From positions 1 through 15,886 of the forward strand of contig JBJFGR010000048.1 of assembly GCA_051892875.1 (NCBI GenBank): a DNA stretch of 15,886 bases, given 5' to 3'. This DNA comes from JBJFGR01 sp051892875 (GTDB lineage: Bacteria > Pseudomonadota > Gammaproteobacteria > Enterobacterales > Succinivibrionaceae). The notes below the pieces were generated by a model. It was not told where the DNA came from. It did not search any database and saw only the letters and a program-made list of their open reading frames with translations. How positions within the stretch are numbered: position 1 is the first letter of the stretch; every line of letters starts with the position of its first letter. The position numbers were made by a program, and so were the translations under genes. Positions 9,224 through 14,837 of the stretch are shown in pieces.

Positions 9224-9982
9224 ATGAAAAACTTAACCGATATTTTAGGTGAAATAACAAGTAAGACTATTACTTTATCAGATAAACTTGATAAACAGTT
9301 CTTATTTGAAGAAGATGACTTTGGAGGAGATGACGCTGGTGGAGACGACATGGGCGGTGGAGATGATATGGGTGGAGGAGATGACCCATTTGGAGATGAT
9401 GGAGGTGGAGGTGATCCATTTGGTGATGATGCTGGAGGAGGTGGAGCCGGTGGTGATGGTGGATCAGATGGAGAAGATGGTGAAGCGGAAGATGACGGTA
9501 AATCCGAAGATGATAAGAAAAAAGAAGAATTGGATTTAGATGGACATGAAGACGACCCTGATTTTACATTTGGAAAGAAGAACAAAGATGATGTGACTTT
9601 GCCAGATGAACCTGCAGCAGGAACAATGTTTGATTTAGATGAAGTAATGCAAGCAACAGCTTCATTAGTATCTACTTTATCTGAAGACCAATTAGTTGAA
9701 TATAAACAAGTCAAGAAATGTGTGGAACTTATTTTTAATGGAAAAATCTTGAAACCTGAAGATTTGGAATTTAAGAATGTTCAGAATGCAATTTTCTTGG
9801 TAGAAAATATCTGTAAAAAGTTGGATATTAAAACAAGTGCATACTTAATTAGAAAGTTGAAAGAGCCACTAATTCTAAAGCGTGATGAAATCAAGCAGGA
9901 TATAGCTGACCAAAAGAATGATTTGAATACATCTCGTGATGCAGTAATTAAATTGGACACTATCGATATTTCTGATAAGTAA
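9224..9982 (+). CDS. Acidic protein with Gly/Asp-rich tract (252 aa)
   Basis: The function is not recognised. Three parts are visible: a short helical N-terminus (residues 1-28), a low-complexity tract at 29-95 built of GGDD, GGGDD and DPFGDD units that then becomes Glu/Asp/Lys-rich, and a C-terminal domain at about 135-230 predicted helical (FDLDEVMQATASLVSTLSED, QLVEYKQVKKCVELIFNGKI, then FLVENICKKL and LIRKLKEPLILKRDEIKQDI). Very acidic small proteins occur in T4 prohead cores (gp67, gp68), so an assembly or scaffold role near packaging genes is conceivable, but no motif proves it. AGGAG at 9215-9219 precedes the ATG. The gene closes its operon: a terminator hairpin begins 20 bases after the stop. 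Confidence 0.8.
   Translation: MKNLTDILGEITSKTITLSDKLDKQFLFEEDDFGGDDAGGDDMGGGDDMGGGDDPFGDDGGGGDPFGDDAGGGGAGGDGGSDGEDGEAEDDGKSEDDKKKEELDLDGHEDDPDFTFGKKNKDDVTLPDEPAAGTMFDLDEVMQATASLVSTLSEDQLVEYKQVKKCVELIFNGKILKPEDLEFKNVQNAIFLVENICKKLDIKTSAYLIRKLKEPLILKRDEIKQDIADQKNDLNTSRDAVIKLDTIDISDK
9308..9508 (+). repeat. Gly/Asp codon repeat tract
   Basis: Degenerate short repeats of GGA/GGT and GAT/GAC codons (the unit reads roughly GGTGGAGATGAT) run through this part of the acidic gene. They produce a purine-rich, unusually GC-richer strand in an otherwise AT-rich genome. Such tracts can change length by slippage. Repeat number here may also be affected by short-read assembly. Confidence 0.7.
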
Positions 9983-10001
9983 AAAACTAGAATCATATTT
10001 T

Positions 10002-10033
10002 AAAAACACTGGTTGACAAAGTCCAGTGTTTTT
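10002..10033 (+). terminator. Rho-independent terminator hairpin
   Basis: A perfect 11-bp inverted repeat, AAAAACACTGG (10002-10012) and CCAGTGTTTTT (10023-10033), encloses a 10-nt loop. The stem is GC-rich at its top and ends in a U tract that continues as TTTTTATTATATTTT. It lies 20 bases beyond the stop of the acidic-protein gene, so it should end the structural operon. With A5 on its left arm it could also act on the opposite strand. Confidence 0.85.
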
Positions 10034-10041
10034 ATTATATT
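10013..10041 (+). promoter_or_regulatory. Sigma70-type promoter inside terminator loop
   Basis: TTGACA (10013-10018) is a perfect -35 box, the spacer is exactly 17 nt, and TATATT (10036-10041) is a good -10 box. The -35 lies in the loop of the terminator hairpin and the right arm of the hairpin is the spacer. Transcription should start near 10048, giving a leader of only about 12 nt before the ATG at 10060. The same GGTTGACA-17-TATATT layout occurs upstream of the lytic transglycosylase gene. Confidence 0.75.
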
Positions 10042-10059
10042 TTCAAAAAGGAGTAAAAA

Positions 10060-10410
10060 ATGTCTAATTCTTGGGATAATGTATTATTACAATTAACGTC
10101 TAAATTAAACACGGTTGCACGTGATTATAATCTGCCTATTACATGTTTTGTAGAAGGAGATAACGTAAAAAATCGAGAAATTTTTGTGAAATTTCTGAAT
10201 GTCACAAATTTGGAAAGGTTTATTCCATGTGCACGTAAACACTTTAATGAAGTGAAAGAAAATAAAAGTAATATCATTAAAATATTTGATTATTCTAAAT
10301 TAAAGAAAAATTCAAAATTGTATAATAAGACAGAAGCGTATAAGAAAAATATAGAAGACTTTTATAATGATTTTATAGATTTCTGTCAAGTATTAAACGA
10401 GGAAGTATGA
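10060..10410 (+). CDS. Hypothetical protein (116 aa)
   Basis: First gene of the operon driven by the promoter at 10013-10041. A strong ribosome binding site AAAGGAG (10047-10053) sits six bases before the ATG. I do not recognise the family. The product is a mixed alpha/beta small protein with a basic C-terminal half (SKLKKNSKLYNKTEAYKKN, about residues 79-97) and three cysteines (residues 29, 57 and 109). No membrane span or nucleotide-binding motif is visible. Its TGA overlaps the start codon of the next gene, which indicates coupled translation. A small early protein acting on the host is a reasonable guess from position and promoter type only. Confidence 0.7.
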   Translation: MSNSWDNVLLQLTSKLNTVARDYNLPITCFVEGDNVKNREIFVKFLNVTNLERFIPCARKHFNEVKENKSNIIKIFDYSKLKKNSKLYNKTEAYKKNIEDFYNDFIDFCQVLNEEV

Positions 10411-10852
10411 TGACAGCTGATGTATTCGCAATTTGGAAATTCAAGAATATTGAAGGTTTAATTGAATGCAATGGTTATGATTTCCAAACAACTAAAATTA
10501 AGAAAGGTTTAGATACATATTTTATCAAATATAATTTAAAAACTGAAGAAGCAACTATTGAAAAAGTGGATAATTTGTTTTTACCAGTCACTGTTCCATT
10601 TTCTAAACTAAGAGAAGAACTAGTAAANNNNNNNNNNNNNNNNNNNNNNNNNNNNNNNNNNNNNNNNNNNNNNNNNNNNNNNNNNNNNNNNNNNNNNNNN
10701 NNNNNNNNNNNNNNNNNNNNNNNNNNNATTTGTTTTTACCAGTCACTGTTCCATTTTCTAAACTAAGAGAAGAACTAGTAAAACTAGGACTTTGGCAAGC
10801 AAGAAAAGAAGTTCACTCAAGTGTATTATCAAGAATAGATGATGTTATTTAA
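10407..10852 (+). CDS. Hypothetical protein split by an assembly gap (96 aa when rejoined)
   Basis: The reading frame enters a run of 100 N at 10628-10727 and appears to end soon after. The last 55 bases before the gap are repeated exactly after it. Removing the N run and one copy joins the two halves in a single frame of 96 residues: MMTADVFAIWKFKNIEGLIE at the start, a junction through PFSKLREELVKLGLWQARKE, and an end VHSSVLSRIDDVI with a TAA at 10850-10852. The coordinates given here include the gap and duplicate, so a direct translation is wrong beyond 10627. GAGG at 10399-10402 serves the ATG at 10407 or 10410. The family is unknown. The 3' end overlaps the methyltransferase start by 14 bases, the usual spacing in this operon, which supports the rejoined version. 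Confidence 0.75.
10573..10627 (+). repeat. 55-nt exact direct repeat, copy 1 (left of N gap)
   Basis: These 55 bases are identical to 10728-10782. The copy ends at the last base before the N run. It most likely represents the k-mer overlap of two contigs rather than a biological duplication. Confidence 0.95.
10628..10727. other. Assembly gap, exactly 100 N
   Basis: The run is exactly 100 unknown bases, the usual placeholder for a scaffold gap of unknown size. The flanks are the two copies of the 55-nt repeat. No gene content should be assumed inside; the rejoined reading frame suggests the true gap length is zero or negative. Confidence 0.97.
10728..10782 (+). repeat. 55-nt exact direct repeat, copy 2 (right of N gap)
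   Basis: This is the second copy, beginning at the first base after the N run. In the rejoined gene it is redundant with 10573-10627. Confidence 0.95.
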
Positions 10853-11582
10853 TGATGATTGTTTAAACGCAATGAAATCAATTGCTGATAATTCAGTCGA
10901 TATGGTTTTATGCGATTTACCCTATGGAACAACAAAATGTCAATGGGATGTAGTAATTCCATTTGAAGATCTATGGAAAGAATATAATCGTGTTTGCAAA
11001 CCAAACGCGGCTATTGTTTTGTTTGGACAAGAACCTTTCTCAACTATGCTTAGAATGAGTAATTTAAAAGATTACAAATACGATTTATATTGGGAAAAAG
11101 AAGCACCAACAAACGTATTACAATTAAAGAAACGTTTTGGAAAGAACATTGAAACTATATCAGTATTCTATAAGAAACAATGCACTTACAATCCACAGAA
11201 ATATAAACATGAAGGAAAGCTTGTTAAGAATACTGTAAAAGGTAAGTTTGGAAAGTTATCTTCAGATAATCAAATCAAACCTATAGAATATATAGATGAT
11301 GGTACCCGTTATCCAAAACAAGTATTAAGATTTAATAGAGTAGATAAACATCATATAGTTCATCCAACTCAAAAACCAGTTGAATTATTAGAATATCTTA
11401 TCAAGTCCTTTACAAATGAAGGAGATACTGTATTAGATAATTGTATGGGGAGCGGTTCAACTGGAGTTGCATGCAAAAACTTAAATAGAAACTTTATTGG
11501 AATAGAAAAAGAATTAACTTATTTTGAAATAGCTAAAGAGCGTATAGATGGTTCATGTAATTTGTTTAACAAAATCGTATAA
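10839..11582 (+). CDS. Beta-class DNA N6-adenine/N4-cytosine methyltransferase
   Basis: The enzyme transfers a methyl group from S-adenosylmethionine to the exocyclic amino group of adenine or cytosine in DNA. The catalytic motif IV is DLPYG (residues 26-30, a DPPY variant), HPTQKP (175-180) is motif X, and the AdoMet-binding motif I is LDNCMGSGSTGVA (199-211) followed by FIGIEKE (motif II). The order IV, target-recognition region, X-I is that of the beta class (Pfam N6_N4_Mtase). At 247 residues it is complete but compact, so the target-recognition part (about 90-170) is small. No restriction partner is next to it, so it probably protects phage DNA or alters regulation. It overlaps the preceding gene by 14 bases and the glycosyltransferase by 35 bases. 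A cytosine or adenine target cannot be decided from sequence. Confidence 0.9.
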   Translation: MMLFNDDCLNAMKSIADNSVDMVLCDLPYGTTKCQWDVVIPFEDLWKEYNRVCKPNAAIVLFGQEPFSTMLRMSNLKDYKYDLYWEKEAPTNVLQLKKRFGKNIETISVFYKKQCTYNPQKYKHEGKLVKNTVKGKFGKLSSDNQIKPIEYIDDGTRYPKQVLRFNRVDKHHIVHPTQKPVELLEYLIKSFTNEGDTVLDNCMGSGSTGVACKNLNRNFIGIEKELTYFEIAKERIDGSCNLFNKIV

Positions 11583-12453
11583 TTATTTAGACTTTAAAGA
11601 TTGGTTCAAATGGTATTTAAAATTAGGATGTTTCATTCATATTATCGATAATGATTCATCTATACCTATATTTGATTTTGTAAGTAGTTATTTGAAATTA
11701 GGCATGCCATATCATAATGATATAAATCTAAATGTCACTTATGATAAGATTGAAGGTTGGCCAAATCAATACAAGTTATATGAAGAAATAATGAAAGATA
11801 ACCGATATGGTTTCCAAGAAAATGATATAATATATTTCTTGGATGATGACGAGTATTTGTGGTATAAGCATTCAGCAATGGATGTAATTAGTTATCCAAA
11901 TTTGGAAGCTGCGTTAGATAGTCAGTTTAGACAATTGGATTGTGTATTAGTTCCACAAATATTGATGAGTTCAAAAAATCTTCCATCATCAAGAAATGGA
12001 AGTTTAATAAAAGATAATTATTATAGACGTAATGATTATACAACACAAGGAAAAGCATTTTTTCGTTATCATAGTGGTGTAAAATATAAATTTTTTAAGA
12101 AGAATGATAAAGAAAATGGTCATGTTCCATGGATTAATGGAATAAGAATATCAGAAGTTGTAGGTTCAGGTGTATCAAAAACAACTTATGGTATTACTGA
12201 TTATACTGGACCTATAAGACTTTATCATTATCATTTAAAATCTCAAGCAGATTGGAATTTGAAAATCGAAAGAGGTTCTGCTGCAGTTGATCATCAATGG
12301 TATGACAAAGATGTTAGAAAAGACCCTTATTATAGTGGATATTCCGTTCCTGATTTTACAATGTTGTATTGTGCAGATAATGAAAATTATCTATTAAATA
12401 CAATTATAGAACATGCTTGGGACGAGATAATAAAACATGATAGCAAAATTTAA
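11548..12453 (+). CDS. Glycosyltransferase (GT2/GT92-like, Glyco_tranf_2_4 type)
   Basis: The product is a 301-residue GT-A fold glycosyltransferase. It opens with VHVICLTKSYNYLDFKDWFK and then LGCFIHIIDNDSS (residues 26-38), the typical strand plus DNDS nucleotide-binding loop. It has a metal-binding DDDE motif in FLDDDEYLW (98-105). Near the C-terminus is LYHYHLKSQADWNLKIERGS, matching the HY..KS...W..K..RG signature of the GT92/PF13704 group. Both ends look complete. It starts inside the end of the methyltransferase gene, a 35-base overlap, with AAAGAG upstream of the ATG. Donor and acceptor are unknown: a protein, a surface glycan and modified phage DNA are all possible. No signal peptide or membrane span is visible, so action in the cytoplasm is likely. 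Confidence 0.85.
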   Translation: MVHVICLTKSYNYLDFKDWFKWYLKLGCFIHIIDNDSSIPIFDFVSSYLKLGMPYHNDINLNVTYDKIEGWPNQYKLYEEIMKDNRYGFQENDIIYFLDDDEYLWYKHSAMDVISYPNLEAALDSQFRQLDCVLVPQILMSSKNLPSSRNGSLIKDNYYRRNDYTTQGKAFFRYHSGVKYKFFKKNDKENGHVPWINGIRISEVVGSGVSKTTYGITDYTGPIRLYHYHLKSQADWNLKIERGSAAVDHQWYDKDVRKDPYYSGYSVPDFTMLYCADNENYLLNTIIEHAWDEIIKHDSKI

Positions 12454-12471
12454 TTATTCTTTACAAGAAAT

Positions 12472-12518
12472 GCGAAAAGATAGATACTATGCCTTTAGGC
12501 TGGTCTGTGAATTTTCGC
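12472..12518 (+). ncRNA. Structured RNA element in thyX leader
   Basis: The 94-nt space between the glycosyltransferase and thyX holds a 47-nt stem that pairs along nearly its whole length. GCGAAAA (12472-12478) pairs with TTTTCGC (12512-12518), ATAGA (12480-12484) with TCTGT (12504-12508, one U-G pair), CTA (12487-12489) with TGG (12501-12503, one U-G pair), and GCC with GGC (12491-12493 and 12498-12500) around a TTTA loop. Bulges lie mainly on the left arm, with GAA opposite a single G. There is no U tract after it, so it is not a standard terminator. It could be a cis-regulatory leader, an RNA-processing site or a small RNA. I do not recognise a known riboswitch or ribozyme class. Confidence 0.5.
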
Positions 12519-12523
12519 TATAT

Positions 12524-12541
12524 TTAAAATATATTAAGAGG
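12524..12541 (+). promoter_or_regulatory. Late-promoter-like TTAAAATA and RBS of thyX
   Basis: TTAAAATA (12524-12531), an imperfect T4 late -10 element, is followed by the ribosome binding site AAGAGG (12536-12541), five bases before the thyX ATG. The block resembles the leaders of the gp16-like gene and the gene at 13619. The RBS is convincing and fixes the thyX start; the promoter is weak. Confidence 0.35.
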
Positions 12542-12546
12542 TATAA

Positions 12547-13257
12547 ATGGAAATAGAACTATTAAGTGGAACTACTGAAAATCCTTTATCAACTATTGGG
12601 GAGAGAGCTGGACTCTGTTGGAATTCTCCTATTAACGATAAAGAGAAGAATGTAAAACGTGCAGTAGAATGTATTAAATCTGGTCATGGAAGAACTCTTG
12701 AATTTGTTAATATTGAATTGGTATTATCAAATGCATCAGCGCGAGTAATGAGAGAAGTATACACTCATATTGGGGGAGCACCTACACGTTTACAATCTTC
12801 TACTCGTTATGTTTCAGAACAGAAGGGATTTGAGTATTTTGAACCTAAGAAGATTTCAGATAATCTAGCAGCAAAGACAATGTATACTGATGTAATGTCT
12901 ACTATTCAAAATGTATATAATGGATTGGTCGAAGCAGGAATTCCAGTAGAAGATGCAGCAAATATTCTTCCTCTTGGAATAAATAGTAAAATGATTCTTA
13001 AATGTAATCTTAGAATGTTAATTAATTTCTGTAATCAAAGACTTTGTCATAGAGCATATCATGAAATTAGAAAGTTTACACAAGAATTGGTTAAGATGCT
13101 TAAGGCGAAGAATGATGAATGGAAATGGATTGCTGAAAATCTACTTGTTCCAAAATGTGAAATTTATAAGTATCTAAATGAAAATCTATGTTTCTGTCAG
13201 GAAAAATTCTGTTGTGGAAAACATCAAAGGATAGATAAAATTCAGATTTTGAAATGA
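12547..13257 (+). CDS. thyX: Flavin-dependent thymidylate synthase ThyX
   Basis: ThyX makes dTMP from dUMP using FAD, NADPH and methylenetetrahydrofolate. The 236-residue product has the family layout: SGHGRTLEFVNIELVLSNAS (residues 45-64, compare SGHxSxLEHVxFxF), then the substrate/FAD loop YTHIGGAPTRLQSSTRYV (72-89), and LPLGINSKMILKCNLRMLIN (141-160) followed by FCNQRLCHRAYHEIR, matching the C-terminal LPxxLYTxxxxTxNxRSLxxF...R..AQxEIR signature. The loop lacks the classical RHRxxSxxxxSxRY arrangement and keeps only the final TRY; I believe a YTHIGG-type variant occurs in some Firmicutes ThyX. The tail has a cysteine cluster (CFCQEKFCCG, 215-224), also seen in some clostridial members. It supports nucleotide supply for phage DNA. 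A tnpB remnant begins within a few bases of the stop. Confidence 0.88.
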   Translation: MEIELLSGTTENPLSTIGERAGLCWNSPINDKEKNVKRAVECIKSGHGRTLEFVNIELVLSNASARVMREVYTHIGGAPTRLQSSTRYVSEQKGFEYFEPKKISDNLAAKTMYTDVMSTIQNVYNGLVEAGIPVEDAANILPLGINSKMILKCNLRMLINFCNQRLCHRAYHEIRKFTQELVKMLKAKNDEWKWIAENLLVPKCEIYKYLNENLCFCQEKFCCGKHQRIDKIQILK

Positions 13258-13398
13258 AGATAGTTTATAGTCTTCCCAAAGTTCTTTCTTTAAAGCTAGA
13301 ACATGATTATACACAAAACGTGAACAACCGAGAGTTCTGTCTATGATAACCCTTTGTTCCTTGCTTGAGTATAACCTAACTTCTAGTCCTTTTTTCAT
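13186..13398 (-). pseudogene. tnpB: Truncated tnpB (IS200/IS605 family), N-terminus only
   Basis: On the minus strand an ATG at 13398 starts MKKGLEVRLYSSKEQRVIID, then LGCSRFVYNHVLALKKELW: the conserved N-terminus of TnpB (compare the family pattern K.RLYP.KEQ...L..TFGCCRFVYN). The similarity ends at about residue 46 (nt 13261). The frame then runs 24 more codons antisense through the end of thyX and stops at 13186. The remaining 350 or so residues, including the RuvC-like nuclease, are absent, so this is a relic. AGGA eight bases upstream of the ATG is a good ribosome binding site. The break falls just beyond the thyX stop, which suggests a deletion between tnpB and the thyX end, or insertion next to thyX followed by loss. 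Confidence 0.75.
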
Positions 13399-13406
13399 AT
13401 TAAAAA

Positions 13407-13433
13407 TCCTAATGTGGTAATGACACAATAGGA
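13407..13433 (-). promoter_or_regulatory. Hairpin sequestering the tnpB Shine-Dalgarno
   Basis: Read on the minus strand, TCCTATTGTG, a 7-nt loop, then CACATTAGGA form a 10-bp stem with one mismatch. The AGGA in the right arm is the ribosome binding site of the tnpB remnant and pairs with TCCT in the left arm. This arrangement would repress translation. Leader hairpins that block translation are known for IS200 transposases; for this element the role is inferred. Confidence 0.5.
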
Positions 13434-13556
13434 CTAAGCTAATACTAGCTTTTGAAATTCTTATTCCTATTATTAGAACCACAACTTTCCAATAATCTAT
13501 ATTATATTTATATAAGTTTCTTTTTAAAAATTGTATTTTTAGTGCTAATTCATATC

Positions 13557-13578
13557 ACCATGCTAAAGCATGGGATTT
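13557..13578 (+). terminator. Stem-loop CCATGCT/AGCATGG with T5: terminator or IS end
   Basis: CCATGCT and AGCATGG form a 7-bp stem with a 2-nt loop (or 6 bp with a TAAA loop), followed within three bases by TTTTT. On the + strand it would work as a rho-independent terminator for thyX. The same stem with a TTTA loop on the minus strand also resembles the subterminal hairpins of IS200/IS605 ends, and a tnpB relic is next to it, so it may be a leftover transposon end. Confidence 0.55.
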
Positions 13579-13593
13579 TTCTTGACACAGATA

Positions 13594-13609
13594 TATAAAT
13601 ATATTGAGG
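13594..13609 (+). promoter_or_regulatory. Candidate late promoter TATAAATA plus RBS
   Basis: TATAAATA (13594-13601) is followed after four bases by GAGG (13606-13609) and nine bases later by the ATG at 13619. This is the same layout as before the gp16-like gene. TTGACA at 13582-13587 is too close (12 nt) to TATATT at 13600 to be a normal sigma70 promoter. Confidence 0.35.
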
Positions 13610-13618
13610 TATTAAGTT

Positions 13619-14689
13619 ATGAATAAATTTAGAATATATGATGATGAATTTCAAGAATATGAACATTTAGTCTTTAAATCGCTTGTAGAAGATTTTAATG
13701 TCATAGATGATAGAGGTCCAAAATTTTATACTGCTGAAAGTTTAGTATTGCAAGGTTCATATATATTGTTGGCTGATCTGAATGATGATATATCACCTAT
13801 AGAATCAGCAAAAAATCTTATTGAAATGAAATTAGAAAATAGTCCTGAATTTTTTAATAACTGTTCTTCATTCAAATATGAAGATTTTTATGTTAAAGAA
13901 TCTGTAATGAAAAAGTATTATGGTGAACATAGATTCGCTAATATGTCAGCAAACAGAAGTAATAATATTTCGAAAAATAAAAATTATGTAGGATTAAAAC
14001 AACGTTATTGGAGAATTGATGAATCTGGTTTGAATAGGATTCGTAAACATTCTGATAATGGGATGATCATTGTGTCTGCTAATAAAAGTGGAATCTTTTA
14101 TTCAAATGAAAATATTTCTCTTGAAGATGAATATGAAGAATGGTTATCAAAAAACAATTTTGATGATTCTGAAAAACAGCGTATGTTGTTTTTGAAAGAA
14201 AGAAATAGGTCAGCTGATAGACAACTAGAAATGGAAATAAAAAAACATGGATATTCATTTAGTCGTGTATTTGGTGGATATAAAGATTTAGACAACAATA
14301 CAGATAGTTATGAACCCTCGTTTATTGTCTATTCAACTACTAAATCTGGAGATCTAGTTGATTTTGATGAACTTGAAGATTTTGCAATTCAAATGTGTAA
14401 GAAATTCAAACAAGATTCTGTTTATGTACAAAGACCTGGTGAAACACCTGTTTATATTGATATGAACGGTAATCAGGTTAATAGTGATTCTTCAAAGAAG
14501 ATGAAATTTAATAATGATCATGAAGAATTTTTTACAACGACTAAACGAAAGAAGAATAACAATAAACGATTTACATCTGACATTCGTTTTGAAAATTTTT
14601 ATACAGAAAGTGCATCTATTATGGAAATTAGAAAACGTTCATCCTATGGTGAAATTTTTTTAATGCCACATGTTGGAAAGATTCAGTGA
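13619..14689 (+). CDS. Phage protein with DUF3293-like region (356 aa)
   Basis: The function is unknown. Residues about 148-281 resemble the DUF3293 pattern: GMIIVSANKSG (148-158), then ERNRSADRQLEMEIKKHGYS (194-213), RVFGGYKD (216-223), YEPSFIVYST (231-240), LEDFAIQMCKKFKQDSVYVQ (252-271) and TPVYID (276-281). This assignment is from memory of the family pattern and is moderate at best. The flanks are charged and Lys/Asn-rich (SANRSNNISKNKN at 110-122, TTKRKKNNNKR at 307-317), which suggests nucleic-acid contact or disorder. A similar short motif occurs twice, FKYEDFYVKES (85-95) and IRFENFYTESAS (322-333). GAGG at 13606-13609 sets the start. It is a single-gene unit between the IS-remnant stem-loop and the terminator at 14838. 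Confidence 0.8.
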   Translation: MNKFRIYDDEFQEYEHLVFKSLVEDFNVIDDRGPKFYTAESLVLQGSYILLADLNDDISPIESAKNLIEMKLENSPEFFNNCSSFKYEDFYVKESVMKKYYGEHRFANMSANRSNNISKNKNYVGLKQRYWRIDESGLNRIRKHSDNGMIIVSANKSGIFYSNENISLEDEYEEWLSKNNFDDSEKQRMLFLKERNRSADRQLEMEIKKHGYSFSRVFGGYKDLDNNTDSYEPSFIVYSTTKSGDLVDFDELEDFAIQMCKKFKQDSVYVQRPGETPVYIDMNGNQVNSDSSKKMKFNNDHEEFFTTTKRKKNNNKRFTSDIRFENFYTESASIMEIRKRSSYGEIFLMPHVGKIQ

Positions 14690-14837
14690 AATAGAACAAA
14701 TGATTAGAGAATTGTATGCGCATGCGATATTATAATACCTCAATGACATTATTAATCTATTTGTAACTGTATGAACTAATTATGTTTAAATAGTTAAATA
14801 TTTTAAAAATCAATAATTTTTAATATGTGATTTGTTT

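Larger units (their letters stand above)
13258..13618. other. Intergenic region with IS remnant
   Basis: This 361-nt stretch carries no + strand gene. It holds most of the tnpB relic (13261-13398, minus), its leader hairpin (13407-13433), an AT-rich stretch without clear signals (about 13490-13550), the CCATGCT stem-loop and the leader of the next gene. Confidence 0.7.

Noticed and set aside
9187..9714. Minus-strand frame rich in Ser and Pro
   Set aside because: It is the antisense image of the Gly/Asp codon repeat in the + strand gene; no start signal or operon context supports it.
10407..10766. 119-codon frame reading through the N run
   Set aside because: The frame after the gap is arbitrary because the N run has placeholder length; the duplicated flank shows the true frame ends at 10852.
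12472..12518. tRNA or standard terminator in the thyX leader
   Set aside because: The folded element has a single long stem without cloverleaf arms, and no U tract follows it.
13582..13605. TTGACA with TATATT ahead of the 356-residue gene as a sigma70 promoter
   Set aside because: The spacer would be only 12 nt, too short for a normal promoter; no -10 box lies at 16-18 nt.
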